A DNA stretch of 7,607 nucleotides from Gammaproteobacteria bacterium (GCA_016762995.1 JAESUT010000225.1:1-7607), one strand, 5' to 3'. Shown: positions 1-6,054, numbered from the stretch's first letter. Notes: a model not told the origin generated them from the letters alone. Translations and numbers: made by a program.

Positions 1-28
1 GGCAGCCTGTGCAGATAATCTGCCACGG

Positions 29-469
29 TTATTTGTCGAATTTCTGAATGAGGCGGCGCACAAGGCGCAGGCCTGCATCCAATTCTTCGATGGGAATGTC
101 TTCAGTATTCTCTATCGCCCAAGGGTCCTGCACATCACGCAGCGCCTTATAGGCAGTCTTGCCCTCTTCCGTAAGTAAGACTAATACCGAGCGCTTGTGC
201 TTAGGGTTGGGCTGATAAGAGAGTAGACCGTCGGTGACCATGACATCGGTAATGCGCTGCACTGCCTGCCGTGACTGGCCTAGCACCCTAGCGATGCCCG
301 GCACTGTCAGCCCCGAATTGGAAAGGGCGATGACGCCGATGACCTTCCATCTAGCACTGGTTAGCCCCAGCGCCTCGGTCATCTCATCTCCTTGCGCTAT
401 TAAAAGTCCATTCAGCCTGAATAGGGACAATACAAGGTCAAGAAACAGCATACGCTTGGAAGAATGCAT
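29..469 (-). CDS. MarR-family winged helix-turn-helix transcriptional regulator
   Basis: A 146-residue protein of normal MarR size. An N-terminal helical dimerisation part (about 1-50) precedes a winged HTH at about 54-103: LTVPGIARVLGQSRQAVQRI carries the helix-turn-helix, and NPKHKRS then LTEEGK form the wing and following helix. The C-terminal helices (about 125-145) would complete the dimer interface. MarR proteins bind palindromic operators as dimers and usually repress their own gene and a neighbour, often responding to a small phenolic or oxidant ligand; the ligand cannot be read here. The start at 469 is preferred over the in-frame ATG at 451 because GAGGA lies 6 nt upstream of it. 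It is divergent from the SIMPL gene, so that gene or its own promoter is the natural target. Family call is firm; targets are inference. Confidence 0.93.
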   Translation of the reverse strand: MHSSKRMLFLDLVLSLFRLNGLLIAQGDEMTEALGLTSARWKVIGVIALSNSGLTVPGIARVLGQSRQAVQRITDVMVTDGLLSYQPNPKHKRSVLVLLTEEGKTAYKALRDVQDPWAIENTEDIPIEELDAGLRLVRRLIQKFDK

Positions 470-475
470 TAGTTT

Positions 476-480
476 TCCTC
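476..480 (-). promoter_or_regulatory. Shine-Dalgarno site deciding the MarR start
   Basis: GAGGA on the minus strand, 6 nt before the ATG at 469. It is the best ribosome binding site in the window and favours this start over the internal ATG seven codons in. Confidence 0.75.
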
Positions 481-559
481 TAAATCCCTTCCCAATAGTC
501 GGTAAACCCGCAATTGGATGGCAAATACACTTGGTATGGAACGAGCTATGTCAGCATGT

Positions 560-571
560 TGTCATTTGACA
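560..571. promoter_or_regulatory. 12-bp palindrome, candidate MarR operator
   Basis: TGTCATTTGACA has perfect TGTCA/TGACA arms around a 2-nt centre and covers the -10 of the putative MarR promoter. MarR dimers commonly bind palindromes of about this spacing over their own promoters. The link is inferred from position. Confidence 0.4.
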
Positions 572-592
572 CCGAATTCTCAGTGCAGTCAA
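564..592 (-). promoter_or_regulatory. Candidate sigma-70 promoter for the MarR gene
   Basis: On the minus strand TTGACT (592-587, 5 of 6 matches to the -35 consensus) is followed after exactly 17 nt by TCAAAT (569-564, 4 of 6 to the -10). Transcription would begin near 557, leaving a leader of almost 90 nt. The -10 lies inside a 12-bp palindrome (560-571), which fits autoregulation by the encoded MarR protein. Prediction by eye only. Confidence 0.45.
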
Positions 593-698
593 TTGCTGTT
601 TGAGGCTGTAGAATCGAAACTACACTCTTTAACAGTCTGCTAGAACTAAAGTGACATAATTTGCGACTTAAAGCGTAGAGCCCGATATTCCAATAGAC

Positions 699-727
699 TA
701 TAAATGGACTGTAAATAAGCCATAAAT
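699..727 (+). repeat. Three AT-rich 7-mers phased at 11 nt
   Basis: TATAAAT at 699-705, TGTAAAT at 710-716 and CATAAAT at 721-727 begin exactly 11 nt apart, with GAC before the first two and GCC before the third. The period is close to one DNA turn, so the copies face the same side of the helix. They lie 75-103 nt upstream of the SIMPL ATG. Confidence 0.6.
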
Positions 728-801
728 AAGATAGTTAAAGGGCGCTCACTTCTGAGCCCTCCTGGGCGGACTGAGTCACCATTTTACATAAGGACACCAT
801 C

Positions 802-1587
802 ATGAATAAATTACTCTCTCTCTCTTTGGCGGTCGCAGCTGCTGCTTCACTCGCCGGCTTCAACCATTCAAGCTTAGCGCAGGCACAACTGTCCGGCACA
901 CCAGACGAACTACGTGAATTTTTGCACCCTAGGCCCAATACGGTGAATATTAATGGCGAAGGCGAATTAACCGCGTACAAGGACATAGCCAAGATCAGCC
1001 TGATGGTCACATCAGACGAGCGTAATCTCAGCCAAGCAATGGAAGTCAATCAGGCACTGCGACTCGATTTGATCCAAGAATTCGTCGCCGCCGGCATTCC
1101 TGTGGATGCCATCAATAACTCGAATTTTTCGAGCTCACCCCAGTTCGGTCTGTTCGGTCGTAATCCAAACAGCTTCGAGGTATCCGCACGCATGGAGATC
1201 CAAGTGAGCAGCGAAGAACATCTGCAATTGCTGGCCGCCGCTGCCGACGAACACGACGAGGTGGACTTCGAGAGCATTGAGTTCGAACACAGTGAGGAAG
1301 GCGCCTTCGAAGATCTGGCCAGAGAGATGGCCCTACAAGACGTCATGGCGCAGAAAGCCTACTATGAAAGTAGCCTTGGCTTGGAGCTGAAGGCGATAAA
1401 TTTCTTTTACGGCGGCATCCGCCAATTGTCTCGAGCGATGCCTAGAGCAATGATGACGCAGGAGATCGCCATGGATACAAACAGCAGAGGCGCTGTATCG
1501 GCAGCCCTAACTGTCGCACCTACATTTGATGAAGTAGAATACCAGACGAGCATTAACGTGGTATTTGAAATCGTCGATGAGAATTAG
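802..1587 (+). CDS. Periplasmic SIMPL-domain (DUF541) protein
   Basis: 261 residues beginning with a signal peptide (LLSLSLAVAAAASLAG) and a likely cleavage after SLAQA near residue 28. The mature part follows the SIMPL pattern: a first strand VNINGEGELTAYKDIAKISLMVT (48-70), a helix with the family-type asparagine (AMEVNQALR, 79-87), the AGIPVDAIN turn (97-105), a middle acidic segment (150-170), a second helix MALQDVMAQKAYYESSLGLEL (176-196), and a closing strand INVVFEIVD (251-259). SIMPL proteins are exported oligomeric proteins of uncertain function, variously tied to oxidative stress or envelope integrity. AAGGA 7 nt upstream supports the start. The gene overlaps the next by 11 nt, so the two are cotranscribed. 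The stretch 153-171 (DEVDFESIEFEHSEEGAFE) is unusually acidic. Confidence 0.88.
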   Translation: MNKLLSLSLAVAAAASLAGFNHSSLAQAQLSGTPDELREFLHPRPNTVNINGEGELTAYKDIAKISLMVTSDERNLSQAMEVNQALRLDLIQEFVAAGIPVDAINNSNFSSSPQFGLFGRNPNSFEVSARMEIQVSSEEHLQLLAAAADEHDEVDFESIEFEHSEEGAFEDLAREMALQDVMAQKAYYESSLGLELKAINFFYGGIRQLSRAMPRAMMTQEIAMDTNSRGAVSAALTVAPTFDEVEYQTSINVVFEIVDEN

Positions 1588-2104
1588 CTGTTTAAGCCTA
1601 CTTAGCTTTTTGTTTCTAACATCCACCGCTGGTGCCGCTGAAATACATGACGCCAATAGACTTCTGCGCGTCAGCAACGTGGCCAGCCAGTTCGAATCGA
1701 TAACGCTACTTCAGACTCGAAATATCATCCGGACTTACAGCAGCATCGTGGCGATGTCGGCCGATGTCGAATTGCCCCAGAGGATTAAGCAAGAAATTGC
1801 AGCATGCTACAAACAGGCATTCGCCTGGGAAAAATTCGAAGACGGAATCGCGCAAATTCTAATGGATAATTTCAGTAAGGACGAGATGAGCTTGCTCACA
1901 GATTTCTATCGCAGCAAAGGGCTGCCACCGACCGAGATTCCAAATTTCAAAGCAGCGATTGCCAAAGGCGAGGTAATTCAGCAGCTCACAGCGGACTATA
2001 TTTTTGCTAACAGTGACGGCTGCGCCGAGCACGATATAGATCTCATACTCGGCTTTCTCGCGGACCATAAATTAGAGCCCAGCAAAGCCCTCGCCGCCGA
2101 ATAG
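1577..2104 (+). CDS. Small secreted DUF2059-like protein
   Basis: 175 residues from the ATG at 1577, which gives a compact signal peptide MRISCLSLLSFLFLTSTAGA with cleavage near residue 20. A TTG four codons earlier (1565) is possible but adds only KSS-like residues. The mature protein looks all-helical. The segment ILMDNFSKDEMSLLTDFYRSKGLPPTEIPNFKAAI (94-128) resembles the DUF2059 core, in which a helix is followed by FY.S..G and a proline turn. Two cysteines remain after cleavage (77 and 149), which could form a periplasmic disulfide. The start lies inside the last codons of the SIMPL gene (11-nt overlap) with no clear ribosome binding site, so translational coupling is likely. The family call is moderate and the function unknown. 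Confidence 0.75.
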   Translation: MRISCLSLLSFLFLTSTAGAAEIHDANRLLRVSNVASQFESITLLQTRNIIRTYSSIVAMSADVELPQRIKQEIAACYKQAFAWEKFEDGIAQILMDNFSKDEMSLLTDFYRSKGLPPTEIPNFKAAIAKGEVIQQLTADYIFANSDGCAEHDIDLILGFLADHKLEPSKALAAE

Positions 2105-2155
2105 TCTAAGACAATCCACACTCTGTACGCTTACCGTTCACTGCCGTTTTCTTAA

Positions 2156-2926
2156 TTAGGGCTCCACCAATTCAATCCGCACGCCGTCCGGGCCTTCGGC
2201 AAATGCGATTCGTATCGTGCGAAACTCGCGTGGATCCATCGTAAACACCACGCCGCTGCCTTTCAGTTCAGACTCGGCCTTAGTGAGGTCGGCAAACTTC
2301 CAGCCTAGGTGATCGAAGCTGCGACCCTGAGTTGGCGCAACTTCAGCACTAGACTTACTCACTAGCAACAACACGTCTCCGTAATTCAAGGCAGGCAGTG
2401 CATCCTTCCATAGCTCACGCTCTCCCCCAAAATTCTTCGCATACCAATCGAGTGTGCCTTCAGGGTCCGGCGAGGAAAGATGAAGATGGTGCATGCCGCG
2501 AAGATCTGGATCGTCGATAATTTCTATTTTGGTACCCCAAGGATCCTCTACGAAGCCGATCTGCATCTCACCGAATGCAACAAGATCTCCCAACTGCTTG
2601 CCTCCATCGGCAACAACTCCAGCGACCACATCGGCCACATTGCTCATGGAGAATCCGAAATGATCGACGCCAGAGCCAACCGAGCCTTCACCTGGGTCAC
2701 GCTCGAAGAAGATCACCGCGATATCGCCATACATGACGCGGTCTATCGGATAATCAGTATTGGTAGAGCGAAGAAAGCGTGCCGGCTCCCCGCCAAAATG
2801 TTTTACGTACCAATTAACCGCTTCTTGCGAGCTAGTAGCAGCGAGGTGAATATGATCGTAGGGAGCTGCAAAACTTTTTACAGAAACGAACAGAAATAAT
2901 GCTGTGAGCTGTAGGTACTTTTTCAT
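2156..2926 (-). CDS. Exported protein with two VOC (glyoxalase/dioxygenase-fold) domains
   Basis: 256 residues. A signal peptide MKKYLQLTALFLFVSVKSFA (cleavage near 20/21) is followed by two VOC units. Unit 1 (about 22-138) opens with YDHIHLAA, has VDHFGFSM in the middle and ends GTKIEIID; unit 2 (about 144-256) repeats this as MHHLHLSS, FDHLGWKF and GVRIELVE. The usual metal positions are filled in both: H25, H89, E135 and H147, H206, E252. Both units also carry the same helix motif (W-Y-x-K-x-F-G-G-E at 39-47 and 161-169), which indicates internal duplication. VOC proteins include glyoxalase I, ring-cleaving dioxygenases and resistance proteins; the substrate cannot be told. A periplasmic location is unusual, since most relatives are cytoplasmic. 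AAGG 6 nt upstream supports the start. It converges with the DUF2059-like gene. Confidence 0.88.
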   Translation of the reverse strand: MKKYLQLTALFLFVSVKSFAAPYDHIHLAATSSQEAVNWYVKHFGGEPARFLRSTNTDYPIDRVMYGDIAVIFFERDPGEGSVGSGVDHFGFSMSNVADVVAGVVADGGKQLGDLVAFGEMQIGFVEDPWGTKIEIIDDPDLRGMHHLHLSSPDPEGTLDWYAKNFGGERELWKDALPALNYGDVLLLVSKSSAEVAPTQGRSFDHLGWKFADLTKAESELKGSGVVFTMDPREFRTIRIAFAEGPDGVRIELVEP

Positions 2927-2985
2927 GTGCCGCCTTATTTATTGTTCTATTTTTATCGTGAACTTCTAATGGCTGACCTTGATGC

Positions 2986-3001
2986 GACACACTAGTGTGT
3001 C
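2986..3001. repeat. Perfect 16-bp palindrome across the DUF4159 stop codon
   Basis: GACACACTAGTGTGTC reads the same on both strands and contains the TAG stop of the DUF4159 gene. As RNA it could fold as a 6-bp stem with a CUAG loop. It sits 2 nt downstream of a second inverted repeat in the same gene. Confidence 0.8.
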
Positions 3002-3810
3002 ATGGAATAAACCAAGTAGTTTATTCCCAATTGATAGGCTGCGTTTGCGTAACGTGTTGGGTAAGAAGGATGGTAGGTGTGCTCCCAACCATCACCCATG
3101 TCGGAATTCCAATTGATCAAGACCATGACTCGACCTTCGTCATCGAGAATCGCGTGGTTTGTCGCGTAGTTAATGCCTTGTTCGCCAACCTCATCGCTGC
3201 GAAACAGCGCAGGGATCATCTGCGGACCATCGATGTCATAGTAAACATGAAAGATTTCATGGTCTGCTTTTAGCTCTACGACTTCTCGATCCGGAAACAC
3301 CTGACTAAAGGCTAAATAGAAATTATCCCACTGTCGTTGGCCCCAGAAATCATCGATGAGCAAAAATCCGCCACGCAGCAGATACTCACGCATATTATCT
3401 ATTTCGTTTGGCGTCAGACTCAGCCCGCCTCCTTGACCAACTTCCAGCATATACAGGAACGGGTAGTCGAATATCCCTTCATCGTCGAAGCGCAGCACGA
3501 TGGGTTCACTCATCACGCGTATATTAGTCAGTCGGGAAACCCCACGCAGAAAATTAATATCGGCATCGGGGAAATCGATCGACCAAGGACCATAGCCGTA
3601 ACCACCGCCGTAGTAAGTATCGAACTGAATTCGGACGAAATTAAACTCGCCAGCGCTGTCATAGGCTAGCTCGTCAAAATCATTCTCCGCCGCGCTAGAC
3701 AGTCCGCATTGGATGCCTACCAGAAGAAGTAGTAACGCTGAGATTGCTTTGTGTAATCTGGCGAACGAAATCCTAGTTTCAGACATGGTTTCGGACATAG
3801 ATTCAGACAT
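2992..3810 (-). CDS. DUF4159 domain-containing exported protein
   Basis: 272 residues from the first ATG. A basic stretch and hydrophobic run (about 13-40, ISALLLLLVGIQCGLSSA) form a signal peptide, probably cut near A40. The DUF4159 domain fills the rest: FNFVRIQFDTYYGG (56-69), WSIDFPDADINFL (76-88), PFLYMLEVG (117-125), the hallmark LLRGGFLLIDDFWG (144-157), DHEIFHVYYDI (183-193), and the ending AYQLGINYLVYSMTH (258-272). DUF4159 is related to glutamine-amidotransferase-like folds and often sits at the end of larger aerotolerance-type membrane proteins; here it stands alone. Function unknown. Three in-frame ATGs (3810, 3798, 3786) lie in a tandem 12-nt repeat and none has a clear ribosome binding site, so the exact start is open. 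It lies 86 nt below the ChaN-family gene. Confidence 0.9.
   Translation of the reverse strand: MSESMSETMSETRISFARLHKAISALLLLLVGIQCGLSSAAENDFDELAYDSAGEFNFVRIQFDTYYGGGYGYGPWSIDFPDADINFLRGVSRLTNIRVMSEPIVLRFDDEGIFDYPFLYMLEVGQGGGLSLTPNEIDNMREYLLRGGFLLIDDFWGQRQWDNFYLAFSQVFPDREVVELKADHEIFHVYYDIDGPQMIPALFRSDEVGEQGINYATNHAILDDEGRVMVLINWNSDMGDGWEHTYHPSYPTRYANAAYQLGINYLVYSMTH
3004..3027 (-). terminator. Stem-loop in the last codons of the DUF4159 gene, terminator-like
   Basis: GGAATAAAC and GTTTATTCC form a perfect 9-bp inverted repeat around a 6-nt loop, inside the codons for the C-terminal GINYLVYS. With the adjoining palindrome (2986-3001) it would give two stacked hairpins at the 3' end of the message. 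There is no U-tract, so a classical intrinsic terminator is not shown; roles in 3' end protection or pausing are as likely. Confidence 0.4.
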
Positions 3811-3822
3811 GGTTTCGGGTAT
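3775..3822 (-). repeat. Tandem 12-nt repeat carrying the DUF4159 start codons
   Basis: Reading the minus strand, ATGTCTGAATCT, ATGTCCGAAACC and ATGTCTGAAACT follow each other directly, preceded by a degenerate fourth copy ATACCCGAAACC. Each full copy offers an in-frame ATG and encodes MSES or MSET. The three full copies give the N-terminus MSESMSETMSET. Confidence 0.85.
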
Positions 3823-3896
3823 TTCTGCGGCTAAGTTAGAAGACGTGAGCGAGCGCTTAGTGTGTCTGTATTCCGGCCTTTATTCAAGCGCAGGTG

Positions 3897-4838
3897 CTAT
3901 TTCTGGCGCAAAGAGGCACAGTAATCCTCATCGCTAACGGCAGGCGTGAACCAGATGTAATCATAGGCCTTCACGCTACCGAATTGCTGAAGATAGTCAG
4001 CGGGCTCGTTGCTAGTCGCATCGACCTCCATGAAGGCCAGAGTGACAATCTGACTCTCTTCCAGATCAGGCTGCCTGTTAAATAAGTAGTTAGGCACACC
4101 TAAATCGCGACGTATGTGGTAGTTCCCCGCGATGAGAACCTGTAATTTCTGCTCCGTGTTCAAGGCGAGACTGCCCGCCATAGCGAAGTCTCGCACCTGT
4201 TGCACTCTTACCATCGCTGGAAATTGCGATTCAGGCAACATACCGCAATGGCTTTCATCGATGTCCTTCTCTAGTGCCACCATCGTCTGTTCGTCCAGCA
4301 CGCCTTCGATCTCTGCGGGTGTTGGTGCCCCGTAGACTTCCCGCATTTCTTCGTCGCTAATGTTCGCTGCATTTATCAATACTCCAGCCTGCATGGCTCG
4401 TTGTAACAACGGCCCATAATAACCCCAATCCCAACCGTCGTTATCCCATTGCAGATACTCGTTAATCTGCTTGAGACTACTCTGCCGATACGATAGCAGT
4501 TCCCGCAACAATGGCTGCTGCTTACTGTTCATCATCTCGAAGGATACGGCCGATACATTGTCGGCACGAAGAACATGATCGAGAGCGCGAAGCTGCAATG
4601 CATGATGATCTGGATTGTCGTGCTTCTCTCCCAAAAGAAGATAGCTGACCCCTTCTATTCGAGAGAGCAGTGCATCTTCCGCGATAAATTCATTTGCCCG
4701 GCTATCCCAGATCATGCCGACAAGCGCATGTTCGGTATGCAGTTGCGACTGCCACTGCCCCGACTGATCTAGCTGCATCGATGTGCAGCTAGTGAAAAGA
4801 AGTAAGACTAACAGAGATGCAATTTTAATTCGTTCCAC
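3897..4838 (-). CDS. ChaN-family (DUF399) lipoprotein
   Basis: 313 residues from a GTG at 4838, chosen because it gives a textbook lipoprotein signal, MERIKIASLLVLLLFTSC, with the lipidated cysteine at residue 18. Longer versions (for example ATG at 4868) run deep into the upstream gene and blur the signal. The ChaN core is clear: YLLLGEKHDNPDHH (66-79), VSFEMM (98-103), WDWGYYGPLL (136-145), INAAN (155-159), FPAMVRVQQVRDFAMA (206-221) and LIAGNYHIRRDLGVPNYL (235-252). ChaN of Campylobacter is an iron-regulated haem-binding lipoprotein, and the family belongs with the Tiki/TraB-like superfamily, so haem uptake or a metal-dependent peptidase-like role are both possible. It overlaps the cytochrome gene by 14 nt, which implies coupled translation. 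The family assignment is strong, the role inferred. Confidence 0.88.
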   Translation of the reverse strand: MERIKIASLLVLLLFTSCTSMQLDQSGQWQSQLHTEHALVGMIWDSRANEFIAEDALLSRIEGVSYLLLGEKHDNPDHHALQLRALDHVLRADNVSAVSFEMMNSKQQPLLRELLSYRQSSLKQINEYLQWDNDGWDWGYYGPLLQRAMQAGVLINAANISDEEMREVYGAPTPAEIEGVLDEQTMVALEKDIDESHCGMLPESQFPAMVRVQQVRDFAMAGSLALNTEQKLQVLIAGNYHIRRDLGVPNYLFNRQPDLEESQIVTLAFMEVDATSNEPADYLQQFGSVKAYDYIWFTPAVSDEDYCASLRQK

Positions 4839-5328
4839 CCATTTGCATCCATTGTTGGTATATCTCATCGGTCCAAAAACTCTGAAAATAGGCGACCGCC
4901 GCCAGCTTCTCATCGGTTTCGAGCACGTCGATGAATGCTGGCATTTTCCCGCCCATAGCCTCTCCACCGTAATCTATTACTCGAAGTAATATTTCCTGAG
5001 GATGATGCCATGCATGTGCGGAGCCATTTAGAGGCGGTGGCGGGAACGAACCGTCATCCAGCTTTTCACGCCAGTCGACGACGGTGCCTTGCGCCTCTGC
5101 TCCGTGACAGACGGCACAATTCTGCGTAAACACTTCACGCCCGAGCACAACTTGCTCAGTGCTATTCCAACGCTCAACGCCCATTGCCCCCGGCACATCT
5201 TCATTGCTTGCGCTTACGGGGATCTGCGGTGAGCCATCTGCTTGTGAGACTGCCGCCTGATCGCTGCAACTCACCAAAAAGATAGCGACAAATAAAATTA
5301 CAAATTTTTTCATGACTTTAAAATTCAT
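4825..5328 (-). CDS. Monohaem c-type cytochrome lipoprotein
   Basis: 167 residues. The N-terminus MKKFVILFVAIFLVSC (from residue 6) is a lipoprotein signal with the lipobox LVSC, lipidated at C21. A low-complexity linker (about 22-50) leads to a class I cytochrome c domain (about 58-155): the haem site CAVCH at 71-75 and a likely axial methionine at M129 in GGKMPAF. A final WTDEIYQQWMQMGG follows. An electron carrier on the periplasmic face of a membrane is expected; the partner is not visible. The ATG at 5328 overlaps the sixA stop (TAATG), which supports coupling, but the ATG at 5313 gives a tidier signal peptide and is a real alternative. The only purine-rich site, GAGAG, is 2 nt before the first start and 17 nt before the second, so it fits neither well. 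Confidence 0.9.
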   Translation of the reverse strand: MNFKVMKKFVILFVAIFLVSCSDQAAVSQADGSPQIPVSASNEDVPGAMGVERWNSTEQVVLGREVFTQNCAVCHGAEAQGTVVDWREKLDDGSFPPPPLNGSAHAWHHPQEILLRVIDYGGEAMGGKMPAFIDVLETDEKLAAVAYFQSFWTDEIYQQWMQMGGTN

Positions 5329-5828
5329 TACTCTCTCGATGTTTTTTTGGGGTAATCGAAATCGGCGAGTTCTGCGCTGGAAAACTTTATCTCTGACCAG
5401 GCGTCGATCGGCAAATTTAACTGCACTAAACCGCAGGTAGGAATATTGTCAATGTCAGCACCGGCCATCTCATTTACAAAGTCGGTAATGGCTGGATTGT
5501 GTCCCACTAACATCGCAGCATCACACTCATTGTCTAGCAGACTGGCTGCTTTAAGAAACATATTGGCCCCTGCGAAATATAGCTCTGGATTGCTGCCAAT
5601 CTCATCGCTCGGGAAACCGATCTGCTTGGCAAACATCTTCGCAGTGGTTTTGGTCCGCACCGCAGGGCTACAAATAATGCAGCCCACACGTCCATTTCTC
5701 GCCTTGAAGCGCTCAGTCATAACCGGTAAATCCCTAATACCGCGATCAGCCAGCGGCCGCTCGAAGTCTTTCAAATCAGGATTATCCCAGCTGGATTTAG
5801 CATGACGGAGAAGATAGAGGGTTTTCAT
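5328..5828 (-). CDS. sixA: Phosphohistidine phosphatase SixA
   Basis: 166 residues, the usual SixA size. The protein opens directly with the histidine phosphatase signature MKTLYLLRHAKSSW (R8, catalytic H9), followed by the SixA-typical D.ERPLADRG (21-30), SPAVRTKTTA with R58, and VGHNPAITDF with H110. SixA acts in the cytoplasm on phosphohistidine residues; in E. coli it tunes the nitrogen phosphotransferase system (NPr) and was first described as acting on the ArcB phosphotransfer domain. The ATG at 5828 is chosen over an upstream TTG (5870), which would put 14 unrelated residues before the conserved first strand. It is the first gene of the minus-strand cluster and its stop overlaps the cytochrome start by one base. 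Confidence 0.93.
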   Translation of the reverse strand: MKTLYLLRHAKSSWDNPDLKDFERPLADRGIRDLPVMTERFKARNGRVGCIICSPAVRTKTTAKMFAKQIGFPSDEIGSNPELYFAGANMFLKAASLLDNECDAAMLVGHNPAITDFVNEMAGADIDNIPTCGLVQLNLPIDAWSEIKFSSAELADFDYPKKTSRE

Positions 5829-5989
5829 CAACGAATTCTGACACTGAAACCTAGAATGGGTAAAGGCCAAAAGCCCAGTACATTGAAACCTTATACCTCA
5901 TATAGACAGCCAACTCCAGCAAAGTCGGGAGCTTGAGCACTCCCAGCACCCCCTGCAATTGCCTAATTTCCTCCAACCTAGATGGGCCA

Positions 5990-6005
5990 GCAAATAGCTA
6001 TTTGC
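5990..6005. promoter_or_regulatory. Perfect 16-bp palindrome upstream of the DUF481 gene
   Basis: GCAAATAGCTATTTGC is a perfect palindrome with no gap. It ends 12 nt before a good -10-like TAAAAT, so it covers the -35 region of the likely DUF481 promoter and would suit a dimeric repressor. A shorter palindrome with the same ends, GCAATTGC, lies at 5955-5962. The regulator is unknown. Confidence 0.55.
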
Positions 6006-6023
6006 ATACGCTGTCTGTAAAAT
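5995..6023 (+). promoter_or_regulatory. Candidate promoter for the DUF481 gene
   Basis: TAAAAT at 6018-6023 matches 5 of 6 of the -10 consensus. The hexamer 17 nt before it, TAGCTA (5995-6000), is a poor -35, so the promoter may need an activator or may be weak. The start of transcription would be near 6030, about 25 nt before the ATG. Confidence 0.4.
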
Positions 6024-6054
6024 ATCGCGCCTTTACTACCTTGGGATATACGAC

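Larger units (their letters stand above)
470..801. other. Divergent intergenic region between the MarR and SIMPL genes
   Basis: A 332-nt spacer with no convincing coding sequence. It holds the candidate MarR promoter and palindrome on the left. Around 688-730 there is an AT-rich stretch with a TATAAA (699-704) that could serve as a -10 for the plus-strand gene, though no good -35 lies 16-18 nt before it. Three 7-mers at 11-nt spacing start there. Around 740-760 GGGC and GCTCA with TGAGCCC could form a small bulged hairpin in the leader. AAGGA at 790-794 is the SIMPL ribosome binding site, 7 nt before its ATG. Confidence 0.6.

Noticed and set aside
11..23. GCAGATAATCTGC palindrome after the MarR gene as a terminator
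   Set aside because: The stem is only 5 bp, there is no T-run on the minus strand, and it lies at the window edge.
735..1346. Two minus-strand open frames (735-1049 and 1050-1346) opposite the SIMPL gene
   Set aside because: Their translations are Ser- and Ala-rich with no family motif, they have no ribosome binding site, and the plus strand carries a well-recognised exported protein.
2105..2155. Bidirectional terminator between the convergent DUF2059-like and VOC genes
   Set aside because: The 51-nt spacer shows no inverted repeat long enough to support a terminator.
2480..2899. Plus-strand open frame opposite the VOC gene
   Set aside because: It is antisense to a gene with two clear VOC domains and has no recognisable motif or signal.
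4839..4967. Longer ChaN-family start at 4967
   Set aside because: It would overlap the cytochrome gene by 143 nt and bury the lipoprotein signal; the GTG at 4838 gives a proper lipobox at residues 15-18.
5829..5870. N-terminal extension of SixA from a TTG
   Set aside because: It would place 14 unconserved residues ahead of the conserved MKTLYLLRHA strand, while an ATG lies exactly at the family start.
5927..5944. GGGAG/CTCCC hairpin in the sixA-DUF481 spacer
   Set aside because: A 5-bp stem with an 8-nt loop in a divergent spacer is within chance, and no gene ends there.
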